In this document: piece after piece, positions 33,700 to 45,563 of the stretch
Position numbering within the stretch: position 1 is the first letter of the stretch
Layout: every line of letters starts with the position of its first letter
Origin: Hesseltinella vesiculosa
Lineage: Eukaryota > Mucoromycota > Mucoromycetes > Mucorales > Cunninghamellaceae
Assembly (NCBI GenBank): GCA_002104935.1
Contig: MCGT01000021.1
Span: 186,001 to 250,000 of the forward strand
Length of the DNA stretch: 64,000 nt
Direction of reading: 5' to 3'
The notes under the pieces: model-generated
The model's database searches: none
What the model was told of the DNA's origin: nothing
Seen by the model: the letters and a program-made list of their open reading frames with translations, nothing else
Program-made: the position numbers and the translations under genes

Positions 33700-35976
33700 A
33701 TGAAGTATGGGCGTCATTTGCAAGAAAAGATGAATCCTTCTTGGCGCATTTACTACATGGATTACGAGCAATTCAAGGTGATGCTTAAAAGTCACAGTCA
33801 AGTGTGGACAAACGAACACGAGGCAACCTTCAAACAGTTGCTTGGCAAGGAGATATCAAAAGTGTGTGGGTTTTTGCGCGATCGGATTACCCGCTCAGTG
33901 GATGTCATGCGGCAATTGGAACAAGAGCATCAGCGAATGCCACAGCAAAAACGAGCCAATGACGAGATCGAGAAGCAAGTCATCGATACGATATTTTATG
34001 TATATGACACCGCTCAGTTTTTGCTCGTCAACAAGATGGGTTTTGACAAGATTGTCAAGAAGCACGACCGTTACACACAGTATAACTTGCAGACGCAGTA
34101 CACTCGCGCCAAAGACCCGATTACACAGAGCAGCAACCAACTGGATGCGCTGTTCATTTGGCTCGCCCAGCTAGCCGATCAGCATCACCATCGGAAGAAA
34201 CGGCAGGATGAGTCCACCACCGCCTCTCAAGCCCGCAACCGCCAGTATCTTAAAATGCCGCTCAATGCAGCCACTTTTTGGATTCACCCCGACAACATCG
34301 ACGAGGTCCGTACACTCTTGTTTCTCCATTTACCACCGCTCGATGGCAAGGGGTCAAACAGAAACGCTCGTGGAAGTCTGGAGAAGCTGCGTGAGGCCTA
34401 CAGCTTCACAGATGTGTATTGGGACAATGACGACTTGACATTATACAACAAGCATGTGACGCTCTGCAACCAAAAAACACGGTCCCTATCCTTGAACAAC
34501 AGCTGCGACACAGAGCATGTTCTTGCCAACACGCATCTGCTGAAATACACCTGGAATGGTCATCATCCCGAAGCGATCCAGTTTGAGCGACTCACAAAGA
34601 CCAAGGCTGGCGGCGGTGCTATCATGCAAGCCGGCAACGTGGATCAAGACACGTTTACAAGATTCACTCAAGAGCATGAGCATTTTTTCCAAGCCTCCAC
34701 TGCACCACCATGGCAACGGGTCGCCTTTGTCGATAGCAAGCTATCTGAACACGACGCTTTGGAAATGCAGCAAATCAATACATGTATCAGTCAAGGCAGC
34801 CTCGAGCCCAAATGCAAAGTGATTGGGCAACGGTATTTGTTTGAGAACGAAGGCGTGCTGGCTCAGCTGGACTTGGAAATGGTCATGAGTCGTGCCCGAC
34901 GTGACGCCCAAGTAAAAGACGAGCCCTTTCCCTATGGCCAGTTAACCATTCACCATGCTCAAGGTCATCACCAGCTGCCCGGGTGGTTACAGCTGCTGAT
35001 GCAAAGCCATCTTGTGTACTCGGTCGATCGCTTTTCCATGTTTGCCCATACTGTTTCGCAAGTGTATCGTACATCAAGGCACTCACTCAACACATTACCC
35101 TGGTGGATATACCTTTTGGGCCACGACATCCACAAGCCTGTGACGGGTAAGAAAGCCGTTGGCTTGACAAGAAATGCTGCTATGGAGCCCTTGATCGATG
35201 GCCATCGACCTGTTTCGTTTGACGAGATCCACCAAGCCGCACCGGCTCCAGACACAATCAAGTTATCGCAGAGAGCGACCTTTAAAAAACCAGCTTATGT
35301 GGCAGTCCCTCTGATTGACACCAGTGTCTGTGCCCCGGTGACGATTGCACCCAATACAACTACCGCTGCCTCTCCTGGCTCGTCCTGGTTCACGACTGTA
35401 TGGCGGCAGCAGCGATACCATCAACAACGATTGGCTTCCACCACAAGCTCAGCTATGATGCAATCCAATCCGTACCATCAGCATCTTGTCATGCCTCCAC
35501 CTTCCGCAGCTATTTCCATTCATAGCACACTTGGCAGAGGACGTGCCCATAAGGACAATAATCCCAAACTGACCGAGCCCAAGACCTACTTTGCCAACGA
35601 ACGCACATTTATCACCTGGTTACAATTTACTGGTTTATTGCTGATGATATCCTTGTCCTTGCTTAACGGCAAAGACCAATTGTCACACAGGATGGGGATT
35701 CTTCTTATTGTGGTGACAATGATCTCCACAGGGTAAGAAAATAATCATCATCATCATCATCACACAGCCCCGATCATGAAAGCAAGCTGCTGATCTTTTC
35801 TCCTGCTTTTTAGTTATTCGCTTATGCGCTTCCAATATCGCTCCTGGCAATTAAGAAAACAGAATTATACAGTTCGTTATGATGATGTGACGGGACCAAC
35901 CTGTCTCTGCATACTACTCATCATGTCAACAGCCATCAATTTTTATTTCCGCATCATTTACACCTCAGCCGAATAA
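33700..35976 (+). CDS. SPX-VTC protein, catalytic residues not conserved (V-type accessory subunit)
   Basis: Two exons in phase, 33700-35732 and 35814-35976; about 731 residues. Vacuolar transporter chaperone (VTC) complexes make polyphosphate and move it into the vacuole. Domains in order: SPX (1-145; starts MKYGRHLQEKMNPSWRIYYM, inositol-pyrophosphate sensor), VTC central domain (about 185-520; TFWIHPDNIDEVRTLLFLHLP), a Ser/Thr/Gln-rich linker, and a three-helix DUF202 membrane domain beginning [16 protein letters not shown]. In the core, the RFRW and VFVERKTH motifs of the catalytic paralogue 4 kb downstream are replaced by YTWNG and EAIQFERLTK, so this is probably a non-polymerising VTC2/3-like subunit. 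The intron contains a (CAT)n run near 35745. Part of the linker is copied at 36589-36849. Confidence 0.88.
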
Positions 35977-36336
35977 AAGAGTACCCGCTGAGAAATGAAA
36001 AGACCCAAGAAGAGCACAGCGACCTTTTGTGAAAGGAGATTTACAGAAAAACTGGAACAAGGCAAAAGTAGCGTGTAGAAAGAAAAGGTGATGGTGTCGC
36101 TCTTGCACTTGCTGCGGGCCCATCTACAATCAAATGCGATGAAGACTGTAAGTGGTTGACAGTACACAAGTTCATGATCACCCTTGTCGGCAGCTTCTTG
36201 GAAATGAATGCCTCCTACCATCACCTTGGACTTGCAAAAGCCTAGCCCCTCCTCGGATCCTTTGTTGACATGTAATTGTCCAGGTTTATTGAGTCGCGTT
36301 TTGGAGGCTGTTATTGAGCACCTCTATCACGGTGGG

Positions 36337-36849
36337 TTACATAAGGATGTTGCGATCCGAGAATAGGATGTGCAGCAGCGGCAAAGACAGATGGATCACT
36401 GTCCAGAGATAATAGAACAAAAGAGCCACGCATGCGATGAGCCAAAGCCTTTCAATTTTTTTCCCCACAATCCAACACACAGCTTATACTGAAGAATATA
36501 AGAGGTATCTTACACGAATTGACCATGATGTTACTAAAGAGCATGGTGAGTGGTAGCAAGGTTACATAAGCACCCTGATCGTTGCCAGCTCGGTCAGTTT
36601 GGGATTATTGTCCTTATGGGCACGTCCTCTGCCAAGTGTGCTATGAATGGAAATAGCTGCGGAAGGTGGAGGCATGACAAGATGCTGATGGTACGGATTG
36701 GATTGCATCATAGCTGAGCTTGTGGTGGAAGCCAATCGTTGTTGATGGTATCGCTGCTGCCGCCATACAGTCGTGAACCAGGACGAGCCAGGAGAGGCAG
36801 CGGTAGTTGTATTGGGTGCAATCGTCGCCGGGGCACGGACACTGGCGTC
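36337..36849 (-). pseudogene. Chimeric gene fragments: VTC linker copy plus unknown membrane-protein tail
   Basis: 36589-36849 is an inverted copy of 35317-35577 of the upstream VTC gene: 261 bp with three differences, all transitions in the 30 bp next to the repeat. On the same strand it is joined directly to a second segment (36588-36337) that encodes YVTLLPLTMLFSNIMVNS, then, after a possible intron, a hydrophobic tail with ERLWLIACVALLFYYLW ending in SDRNILM and a stop. The tail resembles the C-terminus of a multi-pass membrane protein I cannot name. No start codon or complete frame exists, so both parts are fragments. The right edge coincides with repeat copy D1. Confidence 0.75.
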
Positions 36850-37155
36850 CACTGCGATTTTTGTATCAGATCGCCTAGGGGTCCTCTGAGGAAAGTAGCT
36901 GCTTCGTTTCATTTTTTAACCTGGAGAATCGGAGGCATCAAACCGAAACTGATCACAAGTTGGCCGAGCAACCTTCACTCATCAGTCTGATTTTTTCAGC
37001 ACCATCATCATTCATGCGTTTGCATATTTGTACAAAATTTCAAGTCGATCTATTCACTCAAAAGTACTGTCAAACGTTTCCTTGTTTTTTTTTTCCATTT
37101 TGAACAAAACTTCTGGTTGCCATTTTTAGCCTCCGCGCTGCACTTTTCGATTCCT
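36850..37155 (+). repeat. Dispersed long-TIR family, copy D1
   Basis: Starts exactly at the end of the VTC fragment with CTGCGATTTTTGTATCAGATCGCC and carries the family blocks through a T-run (37083-37094) and AGCCTCCGCGCTGCAC. Same orientation as D2. Confidence 0.82.
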
Positions 37156-37610
37156 GCTGATGCAAGCAGAGCAATTGATAATCAACCTTCTAGCTCTTTG
37201 CCCGGATGTCAGAGAGAGTTGTAATTCTAATCAAAGTCATTTCCTATTGCTTTGAACTAAACTCGTATGCAATATTTGAAGTGTACTTGGACCAATTTTG
37301 CACTGTGATTTTTTATCCGATTGCCTTGGGATCCCCTGGCAAAAATGGCCGATTTTTCATTTTTTTAGCTGGAGAATCGGGGGGTGCTAACAGAATCTGG
37401 TCCAAATATGGCTGGGTGACCTTTACCATTCAACCTGATTTTTTCAGCGCCATCATCATTCATGTATTTGCATACCCGTACAAAAGGTCACACCGATTCA
37501 ATCACTCAAAAGTGCTGTGTAGCAATTGCTCTTTTTTTTTTTCAAAATGAAGAAAAAATTAGATTGGGATATTCAATCGCCGCACGGCGCTTTCGATTCC
37601 TGATACTCGC
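37156..37610 (+). repeat. Dispersed long-TIR family, copy D2
   Basis: Includes the outer flank ATCAACCTTCTAGCTC, TCAGAGAGAGTTGTAATT and AATCAAAGTCATTTCC seen at other element ends, then the core (37300-37560). It follows D1 head to tail, so this is a tandem pair of ends rather than an inverted pair. Confidence 0.82.
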
Positions 37611-37789
37611 TAGGCTACTGGAAAAAAATCAGCGAGCACAAGCCTTGATATTAAAACTCTCCAGAACATTCCGAAGGTACAAAGCCCCAATTGATGAAGA
37701 ATACGGTTGCACAGGTTTTCCCAGCATCACCGTTCATTTTTTTCTTGCTGAGATAGCAACCTCCTCCGCTTAAAGAAACGCGCTCGTTT

Positions 37790-38120
37790 CCCGCTGAAGC
37801 TCGACGTTTTTTTTTTTTTTTTTTCCAAGGAGCACCTCCAAGCACTATGCCTAGACAAGCTACACTTATTACAGCCAAACCTGGCGTTTTCTGTCGTATA
37901 ACCACATACTCTTTGGCCGACTGCGATAGCAACTCCCAACTCAGCTAAAAAAGATCTTCCACAGCCCATCACCATGCCTGAAACTTGACCATGGCATCGG
38001 CTGTCCATGCGTCGTTACAAGTCTCAACATCCAACATGGCATCACCATTTGGATCCTCCAAACTGCTGAGATTATCGCCTTCATTGGTGACTGCTCCATC
38101 TGCACACGAAAGAATTTAAA
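37790..38120 (-). pseudogene. Gene remnant of unknown family
   Basis: On the minus strand two exon-like segments can be joined in phase: one after an acceptor near 38110 (GAVTNEGDNLSSLEDPNGDA, then WTADAMVKFQ), and one after an acceptor near 37947 (LSWELLSQSAKEYVVIRQ, then a hydrophobic AVISVACLGIVLG). The junction would need a GC donor and a very short intron. The second segment runs into an A-run and loses the frame. No start codon or known domain. It looks like part of a decayed gene. Confidence 0.3.
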
Positions 38121-39150
38121 TTCTGGCTTGCTTCAAAGTAAAAGTGCAAATCTGGTGAATGTTCGGGACAAAAAACACTTTGCCAGCCAAATGCCAGCTA
38201 AAAAACCTTTATTGTGATTGTTAAGAAGTCCTCTTTGATGTAAACATTCCTGTATGCTACGGTAGAGCAGGGGGATCACCCAAGCTGAAATCCGGTGGTT
38301 TTTAGTGGTGCGCCACACTACCAAGCATCTTTCTCACTTTCTTTATTTTGGGTGATCGCCTCTAGCCAAAAAAAAAAAACTGAGTTGCGGACAAAAGTCA
38401 TTGGATGCGGCAGAAGATGCGGAACGACACTCTGTGTTTGGAAAGGCACTGAACTCCGAATACAGTGCACAAAAAAAGGATTCTGTTTTGGGAAAGAGGT
38501 GTGATGTCTTACCATGTCCAGTGGGCTGAGTCCCAGGAGTGAAGAAGTACAGGCAAAAAAGCATGCAAACTGTTTGTCCCACAGCCAGCCGGTTTAGGAA
38601 AGTGACAAGAGCCCAAATGAGAATTAAATAAAAAAAAATAAAAAAAACCAACCTCCGTAAACAAAAATGTGGGCAAAAAAAATTCACAACAATGGACAAT
38701 CCCAAAACAACGGTCGTTCCCTATTTATTCATCTTGCAGGGCAATACCTCGACATTTTATATCCCAAAACTGCACGGAAATCTCTCACTCATATTTAAAG
38801 TTCTTGCCAATTTTTTTTTTATTAATAGATTTTTTGCTGCTCGTTTGTTTTTTTTTTGGCTTCTCTGATGCTTGTTTTGGACTTTTTGTTCTTCCCCTTT
38901 TTATCACCACTTGAAGGCATCGACAGGCGTGTGGTGATGTTGAGGTTGCACCCGCCCAAAAACCAAATTTACTCCGCAGCCCATTATGGAAATAAAAAAA
39001 CTCCCCCCTTTTTGTAAGCCAAAAAAAAAAGTTGATTCCGCCCCTCTCATTTAAAAAAACGGCTCACTTTGAGGCTTCCATCATTTTCTCGCTGTTCTTT
39101 TTTCTTCTTCTTCTTGTTCCCTTGCTCTATTTATTTTTTACCCCTCAATA
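38121..39150. other. Intergenic, upstream of catalytic VTC gene
   Basis: AT-rich, with A/T runs at 38369-38380, 38628-38646, 38810-38820 and 39020-39030. A pyrimidine-rich tract (39080-39140) directly precedes the VTC start. No supported gene. Confidence 0.45.
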
Positions 39151-41928
39151 ATGAAATACGGGTTAGAACTGCAGGATAATATTTTTGCTCCTTGGCGACT
39201 ATCCTATGTGGCTTACGATGTGTTAAAACAGGAACTGAAAACCCGGCAGGTTGACCATGGTTGGGCAGACAGAGACGAAGCCGACTTTATTCAATTGCTC
39301 GACAATGAACTGGCAAAGGTTTACGATTTTGTCAATGCCAAACTATCAGAGATCGATGCTCGCATTCTGTACTGCGAACGAACGATTCAGACACTCCAAA
39401 AGAACTCCACCATGAACTCGGACGCCAACTATCGCATCATGGATGAAGCTCTGACTGAAATTTTGTTTGACGTCAACGACCTGTCGAAATTCACTCGTGT
39501 CAACTTCTTGGCCATCCAAAAAATCCTTAAAAAACATGACAAGTGGACTGGCCTGAACCTGAAGCAAGACTATGTAGCCAAATTACGAGAAAAACCATTG
39601 GACAAACAACGATTCGATGTAGCCATTGTTTATATCTCAGCTCTCCATGACATCTGCCGTCATCAAGGCAAAACCAATGACGCAAAACCCATTGGTGGCG
39701 ACCAGAATGCCTTTGAACGTGCTACTGCAAAGTATTGGATCCACCCTGACAATATTACCGAGGTCAAAGCCATCATCATGTTGCATCTCCCTGTCTTGAT
39801 TTTCAACAAGTCCAAGAAATGGGAGCCTGAAGATGCTGCTGTTTCTTCCGTCTATTTTGATAACCGCAACTTTGACCTTTACACTGGCCGTCTGCAGCGT
39901 GATGAAGAAGCTGAAGCTATTCGCTTTCGATGGTAAACTCACACACAAAAAAAAAATATAAATATCAGGTGGCGGAGATCAGGATGACCTTGGCAAAAAA
40001 AAAGGGGGGGACAAACACAAGATCAACGCTTTGAAAAAAAAAAAAAAAAGGGGAAAGTGTTACACATGTGTATGTGTGAGGTGGTGTGGTGTGTTGACGT
40101 TGGGAGCAAACCCAGGGAAATACATCATCACCTCCTTGTTGATTGGTTCAAGCATGCTTAGCCTTTTTTTTTATTTATTTACAACCCACACTCATGCACT
40201 CTTCTTTAATAGGTATGGCCCATACGATACCAAGACAGTGTTTGTGGAAAGAAAAACCCATCATGCTTCTTGGTTGGATGGCGCCTCTGTAAAGGATCGA
40301 TTTCCCATCAAGGAGAACACCGTCAATGACTTCATGAGCGGAACCTACACGGCTGATACCATTGCGTCTGAAATGCAAGCCAAGGGAAGCTCAGAAGAAA
40401 TGATCAAAGACATGCATTTCACAGCCACCGGTGTGCAGAAATCGTTCCGGGAAAAAGCCTTGGAACCCATGCTTCGGGTGTATTACAACCGCACGGCATT
40501 CCAACTGCCTGACGATCAGAAGCTGCGCATTTCCTTGGACACCGATCTAACATTTATCCGCGAAGACCACATTGACGAACGATTGCGTCATGGCAACAAC
40601 TGGCGCCGCAAGGATGTTGGCATCGATTATCCATTCAACTACGTCGACCCCCAAGACATCCTTCGCTTCCCCTATGCCATCCTGGAAACAAAGCTACAAA
40701 CTCACCTTGGCCAAGAACCTCCTGCATGGCTCACTAACTTGATCGAATCCCACCTGGTACACGAGGTTCCTCGCTTTTCAAAGTACTTGCACGGTGCCTG
40801 TCACTTTTACCGTGAACGTCTGCCACTGCTACCCTGGTGGCTGGCTGAATTGAACAATGATATCCGCAAGGGCCGAGTGGACAACACCGGCTTGACCCGC
40901 TCGCGCAGCTTCAAGCCCTTGATCGACGGCCGCTACCGCCGCGCCATGCTGGAAGAAAAAGAACGCAAGAACCAGCTGGCGGTCGTCGAAGGCCGAGCCA
41001 TGAGCAACAGCCCAAGTGCTAGCAGCAACTCCAACGATGGCTCCACCAAAGCCTCCTCCACTCCCTTGAACCGTCGCCGTTCCAACTCCATTGACGAAAA
41101 GCTGGCCGCACAATGGCGTCCGGTTGATAACCAGCATGATAACAAGAGCCAGCAGACCTACACAGCCATCGAACTGGAACCCACTGGTGGCCGCAATGTT
41201 TACGAAGAACCTCTTTTACCCAGCTCCCAGAACAATGGCAAGAAGAAAATGCTTGGCATGCCTGTCATGTTCACCGATGACAAGTCAACGCCAAAGGCTA
41301 AGGTCAAGGTCCGTGCCGAACCCAAGGTCTTCTTTGCCAACGAACGTACATTTATTTCCTGGCTACAGTTCTGCGCTCTTCTTTTGACCGTGGCTCTCAA
41401 TTTGATGAATTTTGCCGTCGATCTTACCGGCCAAATTGTTGGCGGTATCTTTATGGGTCTTGGTAAGCATTTTTTTTTTTTTTTTTTGCGAACAGTTTTA
41501 CTCATTTCCATTCATTTATTCTGTAGCCGGTATGTCTACAACCTTTCCTCGACGCTTGGCCGCAAATCTTCGTAGCTTTGGCTCACCTCGTTTTTATCTT
41601 TTTCTTTTTAAATAGCTGTCATTGCAATCTATGCTTTGTACCGATTCGAAAAACGTGCCTGGATGATCAACCGCCAAATCGACGGCCGCTACGACGATCT
41701 CTGGTATGTTTTTGCCACCCACACCCACCATATGAAAATGATTGTTTTGCTCACTCTTTTTTTTTTTTTTTTATCACCATCATTCAAATAGGGGTCCTGC
41801 TGTGCTGTGCGTTCTCTTGGTCGGTGCTCTCATTGTAAGTTTTTCTGAGCATCCATTTGATTCATACTGACTCTTTGCTTCTTTCTCTTTCTTCTCAGGT
41901 CAACTTTTACCTCCGCTTCCGCAGTTAA
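39151..41928 (+). CDS. VTC4: VTC4-like polyphosphate polymerase (SPX-VTC-DUF202)
   Basis: Synthesises polyphosphate from ATP on the vacuole membrane in the VTC complex. Exons: 39151-39932, 40213-41462, a putative 3-nt exon 41527-41529, 41616-41703, 41792-41834 and 41899-41928; about 731 residues with the microexon, 730 without. Domains: SPX (1-150; [20 protein letters not shown]), catalytic tunnel domain (about 190-490) with [35 protein letters not shown], the basic AIRFRWYG and [12 protein letters not shown], and DUF202 membrane domain from [15 protein letters not shown]. The conserved Arg/Lys/Glu residues support activity, in contrast to the upstream paralogue. Intron 1 (280 nt) is unusually long and holds a GT-rich run and a 16-A run. 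Tandem to the accessory VTC gene; convergent with the FG-GAP gene. Confidence 0.92.
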
Positions 41929-42208
41929 GCCATTTCTCTCTTTTGCGTACCTACTTGATAGATTCACATTTCTGTATTCCCCTCAATTTTTCTCATTTTA
42001 TTTCATCTTGCTGTACCAATACGATTAAACAGAAGTTCAAAGCCAACTTTTTCTTCCTCTTTTCGAAGAGATGTGGTGTCAATAAGCATAAAGGTGTACG
42101 TGATTATGTCATTCTGGTGATACCGAGCATGCATCATGCCTGATTATGGGTTTATTCAAGTTTCCAGGATGAGATGGCTTTGAGACTGATTTATACAAAG
42201 GAGGGCCA

Positions 42209-45028
42209 CTAAAGCGCGTCAAAATTGATGATATGCAGCGCCTTCCTACGTTCTCTTTCGTCTTCACGTTTTTCCATCCAATACAAAATCGCAACGACAA
42301 CAGCCAAGACCAGGGCGGCAACAATCAAGGATGCTAGGACCCATGGGATATAGTCTGCTGCGTGCACATACAATTCGACCTTCCACCTATAGATCAAGAA
42401 AAGAACGAACGTGTTGAGCACCTAGGAATCCGTCTTTTTTTTTTTTTTACGTTGATGAATCCGTAATGTGGTCTGGTTGATAGGGTAGGAACATCAATTG
42501 AGAGTTGGGGATAACACCTTCATAAAACAGGTAGTTTTGCTCTTGGTGTCGGGTTACACCTGCAAACATCTCCTCAATGTAGTTGTTGGTCCGGCCAAGT
42601 CCAAAAAGTGAATAAGGCGTTTGTAGTGAAAGATAGCTTGATTGAGGGAGCTGGGCCACTGCACGCAGAAAAAGAGAGAAAAAAAAAAATTGAGTTTCGC
42701 TTGAAAACCTACGGCTCGCTTACCTTGGTGTACGCGCTTTTTCCCAGACGTGTCTAGTACAGTGAATTTAAAATTACCGCCAGGGAAGTTGACACCGTAT
42801 GGCTTGGAGAAAAAGAGGACGAGTGAGCTGCATTGCTGGGATTCATGTCATTTGCAGAGATAGGTTACCTTTGGCATCGATCCATTGATAGGTGTCGCAC
42901 CATTAGAAACTATAAGACAAGTATGCTTGAGGATCAAGAGAAGAAAAGTAAATGCATTCAACTCCTGGCTTACTCAGTCCTTTGAGAAAAAAAGCATCGT
43001 TGAAATAATTGTTGATAACGAAGTTGGGCGTTCGTTGCGCGGTCTTGCTTGACGCCGATCCTTGCAGAACCAGGATATCCAACGACCCCTAAACAAACGT
43101 CTCCAATGAGCCGAATTTTTTCAACCATGGGCTGTCATGAACAAGCTTACGTCTTCATCAATATCGAAAAAGGTAGCATGGCGAGGCGACGAGATCTTGG
43201 CCAGCGAATCAGCACCGGTGACGACCAACGAAAACGTGCGTTTGGCTGCTTGCACCGCGTCTGTTGGACATGTGGCAGCCGTACACAAATCGGACTGCAG
43301 CAAGAGCACGCGTTTGTTCGTCGTGATGAGCAGGTCGGGGTATCCGTCCAAATTATAGTCGCCTGAGTTTCCAAAAACAAGTATGAGAGAGAGATCAAAA
43401 TGGAGGGCCTCCCGGATCTAAAAACATACCTGGATGAACAGGTACTGGCAAATCTCCACGGAAAGCTGTGTCTTGCGTTAGAACATATTCGGATGCATCC
43501 AATACTGGCGTGAGGTCGTAGACCATATAGTTCTGAATAGAAGAAAAATAAAAAAGACTTGAGCACTCAACCAGACTGTATCTACCATTTCACTTGCCTC
43601 CGTTTTGGGCTTCGTCAGATCAAATTTGAAGTTGGGGTCAGCAACACAGAGGTGTTGTGATTGTCGGCACAAGCTGGTGTCAGGATTCATATCCAATTTT
43701 GAGCAAAGGCCGATTTGCTGGTTATAAACCGTGTGAATGGCACAGCCATGGCCATCGCACGTGGTAAACACAAGATCGATCGAGCCATTCCCATCTATTA
43801 TGAATTGTTGAGCGTTTGTAATCATGAAGAAGGAAGGGGAAGTGAATGGATCCGTTACCCATATCAGCAAAGGCTAGCGGTCCAGCATTGGCAGGTAGTG
43901 CAAACGACTGAGCAAGGTGGAATCCTTTATCGCGGTGATTTGTCCAAATTTGTACGGATTTACGTCCGAAGGATCCCTCGCAGACAAACACCAGATCTAT
44001 TAAACAGGAAGAAAGGCTATGTCAGAACCTAGCTTCTGCCTTGTCTTTCTCTATTACCGGCTAAACAATCGCCATCCAAATCGACAAAAGCATTCGAATG
44101 TGGGGATGCCCATTTACATTGTGACAAGGAAGCTGAATCGAAGAGATTTGCTGTGGATGTACTGTAGAATGAAAAAAGGGCGTAGCTTAGTGTAACTGTG
44201 CTTGCACGAACCTGATCCGCCATGGAAATCACGGCCACTTACAGGTTGTACACTGGCCTGGAACTTTCATCATTGCCAGTGTTGATCCAAGCAGACAAGG
44301 GTTGTGTATTTCCACTAGCGTAGCCGAGGACATCCAAACGCATATCACCGTTCAAGTCCACTAACATGGGCATGGTATCGCTTGCCGATGGCAGCGAGGT
44401 AGAATGTTGGTCTATTTGTAAAACGCGAGCATTGTCAGTAACTATCCAGGGCAGTTGAAGTAAAAACGATGCGCTTACCAAAACCATCGATGCCATTGCC
44501 AAAGTAGGCCGTCAGTTTGATTTCTTTGGAACTACCAGGTGACTGTTGTGTCATGACCATCACGTCCAGAAGGCCATCGTAGTTGAAATCGCCAGGGACA
44601 ACGTTGATAATAACATCGCTCGTTTGAATGTGGGGCCCGTTGGGTAATGCATTGAAGGAAAAGTTTTCTTTTTTTTAAAAAAAAGAGATGAGATACAGCT
44701 TTCCACGTAGGGTTCATTACTATGATTCCAGGTATAAACGGTGACCAACGTTTGGCTAGTATCCAGTATAAACAAATCTGTTCTAAAGTATGGATAAGTA
44801 ACGTCAATCAGATTGGTCTTGAAGAGAGATTGAAGCAGCTTACGACTTATCAGCATTGAAATCGCCAAAAGCTGCTATCGTGCCTTCGATTTCGCCAAGA
44901 CCAACCGAATCTGGAGACAGATTATACAGCCTTGACTTTGGAAATCTTTTGGCGTATTGCATGCTTTGTGCGGATGCCCAATGGCAGTACCATATGCAGG
45001 TGATGTACAATAATAAAAGGTTAGCCAT
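42209..45028 (-). CDS. FG-GAP repeat membrane protein (ITFG1/TIP, Linkin-like)
   Basis: Type I membrane protein with an integrin-like beta-propeller outside and a short cytosolic tail. Fourteen exons were traced: the first is 45028-44844; the last ends at 42209. All junctions but one are in phase. Signal peptide at the N-terminus (MANLLLLYITCIWYCHWASA). Repeated calcium-binding FG-GAP motifs: AAFGDFNADKSTDLFILD, PGDFNYDGLLDVMV, VDLNGDMRLDVLG, VDLDGDCLADLVF, ADMDGNGSIDLVF, PGDYNLDGYPDLLI and FDIDEDGSLDILV. A transmembrane helix (SLIVAALVLAVVVAILYW) and a basic/acidic tail close the protein. The exon 2/3 junction (near 44670-44700) has no normal intron and lies in a T9/A8 run: either a very short GC-AG intron or an indel. 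Confidence 0.85.
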
Positions 45029-45563
45029 GCATAAAGTATATTTTTCGTCAAGAAAAGGGAAAAAAAAATAAAAAAAAGGTCAACCCCGCCATTTTCATAA
45101 GCTTTTGACAGTTCAGCGTTTTTATTTTAGAAGAAAAAAATATATGACTTTGCCCACTTGACCCAAGCATGCAAGTTTTGCTATAGTTCATGGTGAAAAA
45201 GGACGATGGTTAAAATTACAGGTCTCTCAGCCATCGTGTCGTATTGCAGGGTGATGGCGAACCTCAAATTGCCCAATTATCGTGGCGGTTTGCTAAAGCG
45301 AGAAGAGCAATTGCTACGTTCTACATGAAAAGAAGCATAGCACATAGGCTTATGTCACATCGCTCTCAAGAAAGAGAATGTAGGACAGGGTTCACGCCAG
45401 CCAAAATGGACCAACCACGACCAATTTACACTTGCCATAAGAGCGACAAAAGACAAGTACAAGATCTAACAAGCGGCTCAGAATTCGAGGCATGCAGACA
45501 TACCCAGTCAAGCAACTACATTTTAGTTTTATTTTAATTGTATCATGGTGCCAATGTTCACGG
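45029..45563. other. Intergenic, no supported gene
   Basis: A-rich upstream region of the FG-GAP gene (45055-45080 and 45120-45145), then the 3' flank of the small membrane-protein gene. An open plus-strand frame (45244-45537) is basic with no domain and is not called. Confidence 0.4.

Noticed and set aside
43540..43615. GC-AG intron in the FG-GAP gene at GAG|GCAAGT
   Set aside because: A GT donor (GTAGAT) 15 nt further also keeps phase, so the GC donor is not required.
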